Counted from the stretch's first letter, positions 25,865-33,958 are shown. The stretch: DNA of 33,991 bases from Saccharofermentans sp. (GCA_024683485.1 JAIKYD010000096.1:1-33991), one strand, 5' to 3'. Numbers and translations are program-made. Notes: generated by a model from the letters alone, not told the origin.

Positions 25865-26479
25865 TTACTTGTAGTCGTCAACATCAAACTTTCGGTCACG
25901 GAAATAATAATCCCTGTCAGCTTCAGTTATCTCTCTTACAGGACGGCAGGGATTGCCGTAAGCGAGCATATTATCAGGAATATCCTTTGTAACCACGCTT
26001 CCGCCGCCGATAACAACATTATTGCCGATCGTAACACCGGGACATACCAGGACATTGCCACCGATCCATACATTCTCACCTATAGTGATATCGATTCCGT
26101 ATTCATATCCGGAATTCCTGGACTCGGGATGAATAGGATGCCCTGCCGTGCAGATCTGCACGTTTGGACCGCACATGAAATGATCTCCTATTCGGACTTT
26201 GCCGACATCAAGCACTATAAAATTGTAGTTAGCGAAAAAATCCGTTCCGACTTCTATGTTGTATCCGTAATCACAGTGGAAAGGCGATTCTATGCAAAGA
26301 TACCCTTCACTGGTCTTGCCTAGGATCTCACGTAGAAGCTTCTCCCTCTCAGCCATTTCTTCCGGCGGAAGATTATTGTATCTGTATAACTTTTTCTTGC
26401 ATTCCAGGCGTTCTTCATTTAAGCCGTCCATCCATGACTTGTACGGCAGATTGGCAAGCATTCTTTCTTTGTTATCCAT
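25865..26479 (-). CDS. Maltose/galactoside O-acetyltransferase family protein (LacA/Maa-like)
   Basis: A 204-residue left-handed-beta-helix acetyltransferase. Residues 1 to about 60 are the Maa N-terminal helical domain (DNKERMLANLPYKS); hexapeptide repeats run from about 68 to 190. The catalytic histidine lies in TAGHPIHPESR, and the CoA-binding end has GGGSVVTKDIPDNMLAYGNPCRPVREI. All expected residues are present. It starts two bases after the LacZ-like gene stop, so the two are translationally coupled, the same pairing as lacZ and lacA. It would acetylate a sugar or galactoside from acetyl-CoA in the cytoplasm. Confidence 0.93.
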   Translation of the reverse strand: MDNKERMLANLPYKSWMDGLNEERLECKKKLYRYNNLPPEEMAEREKLLREILGKTSEGYLCIESPFHCDYGYNIEVGTDFFANYNFIVLDVGKVRIGDHFMCGPNVQICTAGHPIHPESRNSGYEYGIDITIGENVWIGGNVLVCPGVTIGNNVVIGGGSVVTKDIPDNMLAYGNPCRPVREITEADRDYYFRDRKFDVDDYK

Positions 26480-26481
26480 AG

Positions 26482-29400
26482 TTAAGTTTCCTCGATCAAT
26501 CCCTGTCTTGGAACCAGACGGAGTTCAAACGTTTCTCTGTATTTAACATCCTTCTTAACAGGCTGTGTAGTAATGTTGTCTTTCGTTCTCTCGATCTCTT
26601 TTGAAGCGAAATCACAGAAGAATTCACAGAAATCATTATTCATGAGCTGTTCCTCATGCAGGAACTCATTCATCTGCTCCGGAGTATAAGGAAGCACCGT
26701 AAAGTCGAACTTCGGATTGTAACCTATCCTTCTGATCTCAATGGAATCTCCATCACCGTTTGTGATCTTGACGATCTGTGTATCCGTGTGTGATGAATTC
26801 TCGGCAGGTCTTGCATAAGGATGGTATATCTTTCCCGCACCTGCAGAATAAACACCGAGTCTTGCAGCATTCTTACGGTCAACATAAGACTCACCCGGAC
26901 CTCTTCCATACCATGAGCATACACAGTCATTCTTTACGATAGGGAATCTTATACCGTATCTGACCATGTCATATTTAGGCCTGAAATCAAGTGTTACCCT
27001 GATAGTATCAGCCTGGGGGACCTCATAGAACAGAATGACCTCACCGTGCATTGCAAACGACTTATATCTCGAGATCATGGTGAACTCGCCGTCTCTGCTG
27101 CTGTATTCAGATCCTATGAATTTGATCGATTCCTGAATATGTTCATAATCGCTTTCTTTGGAGAAAACTGTTCTTGCAAGGATAAAACTCCTGTCTGTCC
27201 TGTCGATATTGGAAGGACAGCGGTAGAAACTCGGTGCAAGAGGTCCCTTGAGGAAGTTATATCCTGCTATCTCAAGGCTTTCAAGGCTTCCGGGTTCCCT
27301 TGAGAATCCGATCCTCAGATTACCCTTTCCAACATATAAACCATGTGAGACCGTTGACACAGTATTATGCGTGATGACATCCACGATCTTCTCTTCCACA
27401 GGAGCAGAGCCGTCAGTATATTTCTCGGTGATATTCGAGAGTTCGGTACTGTTCTCAATACGTTCAACACGTCCGCTGTCTTCTTCCGTCAGGAGCGACT
27501 GGTCATCTGAGATCCCGGGAAGATCAACGTCACTGTCCACACCGGTATCAAGTCCGGGTACACCGGCAGGTGCTTTGCCCGAGCCAAGCTGCATAGCCGG
27601 ATTATCTTCCGTTTTCTCTCCGCTGCCAAGTCCTGATGAAGCCGCAGAAACTTTGCCGACAGGGCTTGCAATATTATCAGTAAGAACATCCTGGTAGAAT
27701 GCCACCTCATATCCTGCCTTGGCATAGAAAGTATCTTTATGAAGCTTTAGCGTGATATCAAAAACAAGTTCCTTGGAAAGAGCATTCATATACATCTCAA
27801 TAAATTCAGCCTTGCCCTGAGCCCAGCCAGGTGTGGTAAAGACCTCTGTGGCAAACGGGAATTTCAAAGTCCTTGAACCGAACGGTTCGATCTCAGGAAT
27901 AATGCCTCTTCCAGACATTATCGTTCTTCCGCCAAGCAGGATCTTCCACTCGAGATCAAGTTCCTCTGTGTATCCAAACTGGTTGGAATTGCGCATTGTA
28001 AGATTTGCAGGATCTCCTGCCGATGCAAAGATAGCTATTGTCTGGCACTGTTTCTTGATATCAAGATAGATCGGGTGAGGACTGCGCTCCGCATCAACGA
28101 TTCCCTGTCCGATACAGGAATTCTCTTTCTGTTTTCCTCCGACAAGATCCGCATGATGGATCCACTTGTAAAGTGTATCATCATCCGTAAATCTGGTTCT
28201 GCCTGGAATAGTCTCAAAGAGATTTCTGCCTGTTCTGTTAAGGGCAAAGATCTTCTTTCTGTCGAGACACAGATCTTCCCAAGGTCCGAAAACCGCTCCT
28301 GCATCGCTCGGCATAGGTCTCATATCAGATATCTTGCCCTGCGGTCTGGACTTCCTGCCGTTTGCAGCGGCAGATCTGACCACTTCGCAATACCACGGTC
28401 TTGTATCGTCTATAAGAAGGCACTCATGCTTGATCCTTTGTGCAGTCTCAGGATCAAAGTTATACTTCTGGAATCCCCACATTACAACTGAAGGATGATT
28501 CATGCACGCCTCGACATAATCCCTCATATAGAAATCAGCTGCGGTCGCGATTACATACATTCCATACTGGTCGCAGAGATTCAGGAACTCATCGGACAAC
28601 GGCATACCGTCAGCAATGACGCCGTTTATTCCTGCGCGCTTCATGAGGATAATGTCCTGACGCATACGGTCCTGGGGAACTGCTATACCGCCCTGGGGAT
28701 CAAACTCGTAGTACTTAACGAGCATAAGATTTACCCTGCGGTCATTGACGTTGAGCTTATCCTGGACGATCTCGGTCGTCCTGAATCCGAATCTCTTCTT
28801 CTTTGCGCAGATGACTTTGCCTTCCGAGTCCATGACCTCGAAAATAATATCGTACTGGACCGGTGTGCAGTCTGACCACTGTGCAACATCAAGTGCAACA
28901 AAATCGGTGCTTGCACGTGTCTCCTTCATGGCATCCACAACACCTACAACAGGCTCGCTCTGGCCCTTGATGTTAACGAAAGGCAGCTTATAAGGATCGT
29001 ATGTTGCCCTGGCCTCCATGAGCGATATCCTGACTGAATACGGGATCATGTAATTGGTATGGTTGCGCATCGCAAAATCGACTTTGATCATAAAGTCGCC
29101 GTGCGGGACACGGGATACAGATTCGCGGACAGCAAGAGCATCCATTTTTGCAACTTCGGAAATATAAGCTGAAGGAACATATTCAAGTTTGATGTGCAGG
29201 TTCGACAACTCGAGCAAAGAATCCTCAACAATCATTATCGGTCTGAAGATACCAGCAAAACCATAGTTCATCATGTCAAGTATGATATGACCTGCATCAT
29301 CCCTGTCATAACGGTTGACTATGATCGTGATGTAGTTGACACCGGCATTTACAAGACCGGAGATAAGCAGACGCTTTCTCGTGAACAGCGCATGGGAATT

Positions 29401-29883
29401 GCAGAGCATCTTGCCGTTGATAAAGACCTTAAAGCTTCCACAGATACCGGATGCCTCGAGATAGAGTGCTCTCTCGATATCAGCCGGAGTAAAAACAACC
29501 GTCGTTCTGTAAATACCGACTTCATCATCCTCATCTCCGGTTGACTTGAGCACATATTTATCGCTGATCGTCTCTTCTTTCCTTGCCGCATTCTCGGCAA
29601 GTCTTATAGGATAATCGTAGATAAGGTTCTGGGGCAGGCCAAAGCCCTCCGTCTGCCATGTGGAAGGACAGTTAACAAGTGCCCATTCGGAATCATCATA
29701 AGAAGTGTTCATCACTCCGAAAGGTATCTCGGTCTGACCGTTTGCAAGATAGAATCTCCATGTGGTAAGCGGCTTCAGATAAGGTGATGCAACTTTACCG
29801 AACTCCGGCATCTCGCGCTCGTTAAATATATAGTCGAAAGAATCATATGGCAAAAAGCCGTCATTCGAATATGTGAATTCCAA
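26482..29883 (-). CDS. LacZ-type glycoside hydrolase family 2 protein, probable pseudoenzyme
   Basis: 1133 residues, starting with TTG at 29883 (GGGGGG seven bases upstream). Domain order is that of LacZ: sugar-binding jelly roll (about 40-225), Ig-like domain, TIM barrel (about 375-620), second Ig-like domain, and a C-terminal beta-sandwich (from about 845) with SFYRCPSNIDR, GRGPGESYVDR and YARPAENSSHTD, the counterparts of RAPTDND, GRGPHENY and PSENG. The catalytic motifs are lost: the acid/base loop WSLGNES reads WGFQKYN (Y474 at the glutamate), the nucleophile segment CEYAHAMG reads IFALNRTG (F546), and the metal/histidine motifs NRHEHHP, SHYPN and DEANIE are replaced. No frameshift or stop is present. 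An acidic insert (745-835) splits the C-terminal part. It sits before lacA-like and MFS genes. Hydrolysis is unlikely; binding or regulation is possible. Confidence 0.85.
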   Translation of the reverse strand: MEFTYSNDGFLPYDSFDYIFNEREMPEFGKVASPYLKPLTTWRFYLANGQTEIPFGVMNTSYDDSEWALVNCPSTWQTEGFGLPQNLIYDYPIRLAENAARKEETISDKYVLKSTGDEDDEVGIYRTTVVFTPADIERALYLEASGICGSFKVFINGKMLCNSHALFTRKRLLISGLVNAGVNYITIIVNRYDRDDAGHIILDMMNYGFAGIFRPIMIVEDSLLELSNLHIKLEYVPSAYISEVAKMDALAVRESVSRVPHGDFMIKVDFAMRNHTNYMIPYSVRISLMEARATYDPYKLPFVNIKGQSEPVVGVVDAMKETRASTDFVALDVAQWSDCTPVQYDIIFEVMDSEGKVICAKKKRFGFRTTEIVQDKLNVNDRRVNLMLVKYYEFDPQGGIAVPQDRMRQDIILMKRAGINGVIADGMPLSDEFLNLCDQYGMYVIATAADFYMRDYVEACMNHPSVVMWGFQKYNFDPETAQRIKHECLLIDDTRPWYCEVVRSAAANGRKSRPQGKISDMRPMPSDAGAVFGPWEDLCLDRKKIFALNRTGRNLFETIPGRTRFTDDDTLYKWIHHADLVGGKQKENSCIGQGIVDAERSPHPIYLDIKKQCQTIAIFASAGDPANLTMRNSNQFGYTEELDLEWKILLGGRTIMSGRGIIPEIEPFGSRTLKFPFATEVFTTPGWAQGKAEFIEMYMNALSKELVFDITLKLHKDTFYAKAGYEVAFYQDVLTDNIASPVGKVSAASSGLGSGEKTEDNPAMQLGSGKAPAGVPGLDTGVDSDVDLPGISDDQSLLTEEDSGRVERIENSTELSNITEKYTDGSAPVEEKIVDVITHNTVSTVSHGLYVGKGNLRIGFSREPGSLESLEIAGYNFLKGPLAPSFYRCPSNIDRTDRSFILARTVFSKESDYEHIQESIKFIGSEYSSRDGEFTMISRYKSFAMHGEVILFYEVPQADTIRVTLDFRPKYDMVRYGIRFPIVKNDCVCSWYGRGPGESYVDRKNAARLGVYSAGAGKIYHPYARPAENSSHTDTQIVKITNGDGDSIEIRRIGYNPKFDFTVLPYTPEQMNEFLHEEQLMNNDFCEFFCDFASKEIERTKDNITTQPVKKDVKYRETFELRLVPRQGLIEET

Positions 29884-29900
29884 GACATATCCCCCCTTGA

Positions 29901-29961
29901 GAAACTTTGTCCGCTAATAATCTATGCTAATTTTAGCATTTATTAATAAAGACAAAGTTTC
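29901..29961. promoter_or_regulatory. 61-bp nested palindrome upstream of the LacZ-like gene
   Basis: Outer arms GAAACTTTGTC (29901-29911) and GACAAAGTTTC (29951-29961) are perfect over 11 bp. Inner arms ATGCTAA (29924-29930) and TTAGCAT (29933-29939) share nearly the same centre, and TAATAA/TTATTA lies between. It ends 18 bp before the TTG start, next to the GGGGGG SD. A regulator operator or a 5'-leader hairpin controlling translation are the main options; it has no terminator U-run. Confidence 0.55.
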
Positions 29962-30067
29962 AGGAGCGTTACAAAAAAGAAGTAATTATGTGGTAAAACT
30001 ACGGCATTTCGAGGCCATAATGACTAACATTTACATCAACGGAATCATGTATATTCATAAACCGGAA

Positions 30068-31216
30068 TCAGTACTGGATACCTCCTACAAGCCACCTGTC
30101 GTTTATCTTAACGAAATACACATGGGCATCTGTCGGAATAACTTCAGGCTCATCAGAACCCCAGTACATCTCCATCCACTGCTCCACATAGACCTCCATG
30201 TAAACGACATCATCTGAAAATACCTTGCAGTCTTTTATCTCTTCATTATGGATCGAGACACTGCCATGTGAAGTATAGAGCTCTCTGGAAGAATTTCTCT
30301 TGATGTAGCTCAAAGCCTGGCTGCCGCTCGGGAAATACTTGTCAAGAGCGTAATTGGAAGCATCCTGTGATATATAATTCGCGAAAGTTGAAGCAAACGA
30401 GATAGCATATTCCTCAAGTTCTTCCCGGCCTTCAAATTCCTCTATAAAGTCAACAGAATATGTATCTGTCTGCCAATCGTAATTACATGAGCATTCGTTG
30501 CCAAGATAATCAACGGCCGTTACAACAGGCTTCTGATAAAGACCTTTGACGTGGTATTCAATAGTTCCGGGAATCTCGGCGTAAGGTTCAACATACTGCG
30601 TGAGTTCAGATGGGATAACATCATCCAGGCTGTTTGTTTCATTGAGTTCTATACCGTTAATAAATACTCTGTATGTCTCAGGTGCCGTGACATCCACACT
30701 GAATGAAGCAGCAGTATAGAATTCAAATGATTCCTTCTCCCAAGCCTTAAAACCGTATGGGAGACTTACTGACTTATCCTCAGTAAGCTCAAATCTTGCA
30801 ACGAGAAGGCCATCATCAGTCTTGATGTAATACTCAGGCTCATCCTCTCTCGAACTGTCTGTCTCTACGTAAACGAAATCTTTTCCGCTTATAAGGGCAG
30901 CTACGTAATCCCGTATTACTGATTCATCTTCGAAAACAGTGACTGAAGGCTTGGACGTCATGTTCGCAAGAATATAATCAACATCATGAGCATTGAAATG
31001 TCCTGTTATCTCCTCTGCCGTATGATAAGGCAGGGAATCCTGATACTGTGATTCGTATGCAGCTGCAAAATCATTGAATCTGAAGAGAAACCATCCTATA
31101 AAACCGGTAACGACAACAAGCCAGCAAATAAGAAAGACCAGAAAGAAATTCAGCTTGTTCTTCCCGTCTTTCTTATTATGTGCATTCGTCTTGTCAGCGT
31201 TGATTTCCGGAGACAT
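30068..31216 (-). CDS. Single-pass membrane protein with large extracytoplasmic part, uncharacterised
   Basis: 382 residues. A charged cytoplasmic N-terminus (1-22) precedes one membrane helix (about 23-46); the rest is outside the cell. The extracellular part begins with a segment resembling TcaA-like/NTF2-like repeats of Firmicute cell-surface proteins (EITGHFNAHDVDYILANM), has Ig-like stretches in the middle (FINGIELNE) and ends in a WLVGGIQY strand after an NTF2-like region (about 265-382). I do not recognise a named family. The ATG has GGAGG six bases upstream and lies one base past the stop of the phosphodiester-glycosidase gene, so the two proteins probably act together at the envelope. 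Confidence 0.75.
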   Translation of the reverse strand: MSPEINADKTNAHNKKDGKNKLNFFLVFLICWLVVVTGFIGWFLFRFNDFAAAYESQYQDSLPYHTAEEITGHFNAHDVDYILANMTSKPSVTVFEDESVIRDYVAALISGKDFVYVETDSSREDEPEYYIKTDDGLLVARFELTEDKSVSLPYGFKAWEKESFEFYTAASFSVDVTAPETYRVFINGIELNETNSLDDVIPSELTQYVEPYAEIPGTIEYHVKGLYQKPVVTAVDYLGNECSCNYDWQTDTYSVDFIEEFEGREELEEYAISFASTFANYISQDASNYALDKYFPSGSQALSYIKRNSSRELYTSHGSVSIHNEEIKDCKVFSDDVVYMEVYVEQWMEMYWGSDEPEVIPTDAHVYFVKINDRWLVGGIQY

Positions 31217-31217
31217 C

Positions 31218-32807
31218 TTATCCCTCCGAGCTCTGTCCGCCTGAACCGGCTCCGCTTTCCTGAGGTAATACTATAAATGCCGTAGGCATCTGACGTGATA
31301 CTCTGATCGATGAGCTCGATACGAGTTCATCATCATAGAGCCACATTGCAGACGACATTCCGCCATCGAGGTTTGCTGCGTTGACCGCACCATAATCGAG
31401 CATTATATCAATAAGGTCAGCCATGGTGGCACCCATTGAAGATGTCTTTCTTCCTTCGATAACCAGGAACAGGATCGCACCGTCTTCTCTCTGACCGATA
31501 GCTGTTCTCGGATTAAGTCCGCCGCCACAGCCGCTGTAATCAGCTGCGACACCGTTAACAATGAGCTCGGGGCCGAAAGATACTGCATCCCTGACGCCGA
31601 TATCAAGCGCATGCTGTGCGGTCATCCTGCCTACTACAAGGACGTTCTCATCTGTCATGCCGTACACTTCATATGTGCCGCTGGGGTTGCCCATTCTAAG
31701 CTCACCTTCCGAGATGACGATTCCTTCTGGCCAGCCGCCTATTCCCATGCCGTTTGTATCTTCATACTGTCCGCCGTTTATACCGGCAACGCCGTCATAC
31801 TTGTCGATCAGCTCTTTCAAAGTAAGTCCGGCACCGCTGTGGTTATAATTGTCGATCGTTGCCACCATGACTCTTGAAGGATCATAGATAACAAGCATAT
31901 TTCCGTGGTACATCGGACCACTGATATCATGAACTTCAATACCATCACCGTCAGGATCAAGTTCATTTATGACAACGGAATCCGCTGCAGCTCTTGCACG
32001 GTTCTGCTCTGCAGCCATTGCATTGACCAGAGTAGTGTCAGTAATCTCACTGAAAGCATGTGTCGTGTTGCTGTTCATTATGTCTTCAATCTCTTCGTCT
32101 GAAAGGATCATTTTCGCAAGGATACCACCTGCAGAAGACTCCATAACTGAAGGAACAAACTGGTCTCTTAAATGAGGTGACGGTCCCTTCATGATGATCA
32201 CAAGGAAGCTGTAGAAACCTGCCAGAAGAATAACAAGAGTTGCAAGAACCGTTGCCACAAGTCTTCCAAGGCATACCAAAGTGAATTTTCCTGCCCTCTT
32301 TGCAAACTCTTTATTCTTTTCTTTGCGGAGCTGTAATTCGATCTGCTCGATCTGCCTTTGCTCTATCTGTCTGGCAACCTGTTCCCTGCCTGCTCTAGCA
32401 ACCGCAGGTTCAGCTTTCTTTATCGGGCGGCTGTCAGGTCTGAATGCTTGGGGATTAGAATTCTTTGCAACCGGGTTCTTAACGATCTCGATCTTATTGT
32501 CATCAAGATTGATGTCAGATCTCTTTATTGGTCTGCTGACTCTTGTACGGGCAATGTGCTCATCATAACCTGTACCTGAATCATGTAAAGTACGCGGTTC
32601 ATCGGCAACCCTGCCGCCACCTGCGAGGACTTTAGGTCTGGCAGTGATCTCGATCTTACGCTGTTCTGAAATCTCGACCATCCTGTCGATAACAGCCATT
32701 GCATCTTCCCTCGACATTCCCTTCATGCGGGCATAAAGCTCCTTCCGCTTCTCAGGCGCGAGACCGGCTACTATCTTTTGGAATTTGGCAATGTTGTCCG
32801 ACTCCAT
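31218..32807 (-). CDS. Membrane-anchored phosphodiester glycosidase-domain protein
   Basis: 529 residues from the ATG at 32807 (GAGG five bases upstream); the open frame continues 38 codons further but without an SD and over the promoter. Residues 1-170 are a long, basic, probably disordered cytoplasmic region ending in a charged helix (REQVARQIEQRQIEQIE); one membrane helix follows at 176-206. The extracellular domain (about 320-525) is the NAGPA/phosphodiester glycosidase fold, with GINGGQY, FGPELIVNG, NPRTAIGQ and the conserved AANLDGGMSSAMW. Such domains remove sugar phosphodiesters or act in exopolysaccharide turnover. First gene of a pair with the uncharacterised membrane protein. Confidence 0.88.
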   Translation of the reverse strand: MESDNIAKFQKIVAGLAPEKRKELYARMKGMSREDAMAVIDRMVEISEQRKIEITARPKVLAGGGRVADEPRTLHDSGTGYDEHIARTRVSRPIKRSDINLDDNKIEIVKNPVAKNSNPQAFRPDSRPIKKAEPAVARAGREQVARQIEQRQIEQIELQLRKEKNKEFAKRAGKFTLVCLGRLVATVLATLVILLAGFYSFLVIIMKGPSPHLRDQFVPSVMESSAGGILAKMILSDEEIEDIMNSNTTHAFSEITDTTLVNAMAAEQNRARAAADSVVINELDPDGDGIEVHDISGPMYHGNMLVIYDPSRVMVATIDNYNHSGAGLTLKELIDKYDGVAGINGGQYEDTNGMGIGGWPEGIVISEGELRMGNPSGTYEVYGMTDENVLVVGRMTAQHALDIGVRDAVSFGPELIVNGVAADYSGCGGGLNPRTAIGQREDGAILFLVIEGRKTSSMGATMADLIDIMLDYGAVNAANLDGGMSSAMWLYDDELVSSSSIRVSRQMPTAFIVLPQESGAGSGGQSSEG

Positions 32808-32855
32808 AAACACCTCAAAACAGGCATAATAACCCTTTTTAAATAGATATTTTGG

Positions 32856-32864
32856 AGTATAGCA
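32856..32864 (-). promoter_or_regulatory. Extended -10 promoter of the glycosidase-domain operon
   Basis: On the minus strand TGCTATACT gives an extended -10 (TGnTATACT) about 50 bp before the SD. The -35 is poor. Upstream are TGTAAC/GTTACA half-sites. Confidence 0.4.
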
Positions 32865-32910
32865 TAAGGTTTTTGGCGCAAAGGGCGGTGCAACTGCATT
32901 GTCAACAAAC

Positions 32911-32941
32911 TGTAACACCACAAGTTACACGTTTGTAACAC
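32911..32941. promoter_or_regulatory. Cluster of TGTAAC/GTTACA half-sites
   Basis: TGTAAC (32911-32916), GTTACA (32924-32929) and TGTAAC (32934-32939) form two overlapping inverted repeats with 7- and 4-base spacers, about 50-80 bp upstream of the extended -10. This looks like a regulator-binding cluster. Confidence 0.4.
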
Positions 32942-33003
32942 TGTTAACCGTTGTTGTTTTGCAGGCATCCCGAAAAATGAATTTCCGGGCCAAGATCACT
33001 ATT

Positions 33004-33678
33004 TTATCTTGTAACGCCGATGATCTTCGGAACAAATCCGATAACGAAATGGATCAGAATGCTGCCCCATACCGACTTGTTTTTCTCATACAGATATCCG
33101 GTCACAACGCATAATACTGCAGCACCGAACATCATCGGGAGTTCATAACCCATGTGAAGGACAAAGAAGAAAAGAGCAGTCATCCATACGGAGAAATGCT
33201 TATTATATTTTTTGCAGGATGCAGTGATATTATCCTCGACAATACCTTTTACGAACAATTCCTGAAGAACAGCACTTATAGGATAGAACCAGCGCATATA
33301 CATTCCAAGGTAGAGACCGAACCATGGCCGTGCAGCAATCTCAGGAGAGAATTGATTCTGAACGAGTCTTATGACAACCAGAATGACAATAAGCGCAGCA
33401 GACAGGAAACTGCTGATGATGATATCCTTTTTGAATCTCTCTTTACCCGGTGTAAAGCATTCGAAATGGATCTTGAATCTCGTAAAAGCCGCGAAAAGCA
33501 ACGACAGGATGATCAGATAGCCTTCCATGATCCTCGTCAGGATATAAGCATTATCCTCGATCAGGGGCTTCCCTACAACATGCGGGAACAACTTAATGAC
33601 GATAACCTGGCATGCCACTGCCACAAGAAGAAACAGCAAGGTTGCAAGCGCCGGTGTCAGTCTCTTACGTATAGTCAT
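33004..33678 (-). CDS. CPBP-family membrane protein with altered active-site motif
   Basis: 224 residues, six to eight hydrophobic helices. It resembles CPBP/Rce1-type intramembrane proteases: motif 1 appears as Q139-E140-L-F-V-K144 where active members have EExxxR; motif 2 is FVLHMGY with H175; motif 3 contains H210 in ILIHFVIGF. So the first glutamate is glutamine, the arginine is lysine, and the histidines are kept. Activity is doubtful and a non-proteolytic role possible. SD AGGAGAGG lies six bases from the ATG. The gene starts just after the tRNA-cluster terminator. It has a weak hairpin past the stop. Confidence 0.75.
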   Translation of the reverse strand: MTIRKRLTPALATLLFLLVAVACQVIVIKLFPHVVGKPLIEDNAYILTRIMEGYLIILSLLFAAFTRFKIHFECFTPGKERFKKDIIISSFLSAALIVILVVIRLVQNQFSPEIAARPWFGLYLGMYMRWFYPISAVLQELFVKGIVEDNITASCKKYNKHFSVWMTALFFFVLHMGYELPMMFGAAVLCVVTGYLYEKNKSVWGSILIHFVIGFVPKIIGVTR

Positions 33679-33696
33679 TATCCTCTCCTGTTATGT

Positions 33697-33739
33697 AAAA
33701 AACTCTTTCTTTTGCAGATAGTTAAGCAAAAGAAAGAGT
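33697..33739 (-). terminator. Strong rho-independent terminator of the tRNA cluster
   Basis: ACTCTTTCTTTTGC (33702-33715) and GCAAAAGAAAGAGT (33726-33739) pair over 14 bases. On the minus strand the stem is followed by six T residues. It lies 13 bp after tRNA-Phe and about 20 bp before the start of the CPBP-family gene. Confidence 0.93.
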
Positions 33740-33752
33740 CTTCTAACGCTTT

Positions 33753-33828
33753 TGGTGCTCAGAGACAGAATCGAACTGCCGACACGGGGATTTTCAGTCC
33801 CCTGCTCTACCGACTGAGCTATCTGAGC
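33753..33828 (-). tRNA. tRNA-Phe (GAA)
   Basis: 76 nt including an encoded CCA. Acceptor stem GCTCAGA/TCTGAGC, D arm with AGTCGGTA, anticodon stem-loop GGGGA-CTGAAAA-TCCCC with anticodon GAA, and T arm GGCAG-TTCGATT-CTGTC are all complete. Last gene of the tRNA cluster. Confidence 0.97.
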
Positions 33829-33834
33829 AAGAGT

Positions 33835-33866
33835 TAGGCCGAACACCTTATAAAGTGTTCGGCCTA
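33835..33866. repeat. 12-bp perfect inverted repeat between tRNA-Asp and tRNA-Phe
   Basis: TAGGCCGAACAC (33835-33846) and GTGTTCGGCCTA (33855-33866) pair perfectly around an eight-base loop. It fills almost the whole spacer between the two tRNAs. There is no T-run on either strand, so an RNA-processing hairpin in the tRNA precursor is more likely than a terminator. Confidence 0.85.
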
Positions 33867-33873
33867 AAGTTAA

Positions 33874-33951
33874 TGGCGACGCAGAAGGGGCTCGAACCCT
33901 CGACCTCCAGCGTGACAGGCTGGCATTCTAACCAGGCTGAACTACTGCGCC
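33874..33951 (-). tRNA. tRNA-Asp (GTC)
   Basis: 78 nt including an encoded CCA. Acceptor GGCGCAG/CTGCGTC (one G-U pair), anticodon loop CTGTCAC giving GTC, T arm GAGGG-TTCGAGC-CCCTT, and discriminator base G as expected for Asp. Confidence 0.97.
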
Positions 33952-33958
33952 GTACCAT

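Noticed and set aside
29924..29939. Intrinsic terminator after the uncharacterised membrane protein gene
   Set aside because: The stem has no following U-run on the minus strand and lies over 120 bp past that gene, close to the next gene's SD; an operator or leader hairpin fits better.
33154..33837. 227-codon plus-strand frame across the tRNA-Phe region
   Set aside because: It overlaps a tRNA, a terminator and a minus-strand membrane-protein gene with a good SD; it is a shadow frame.
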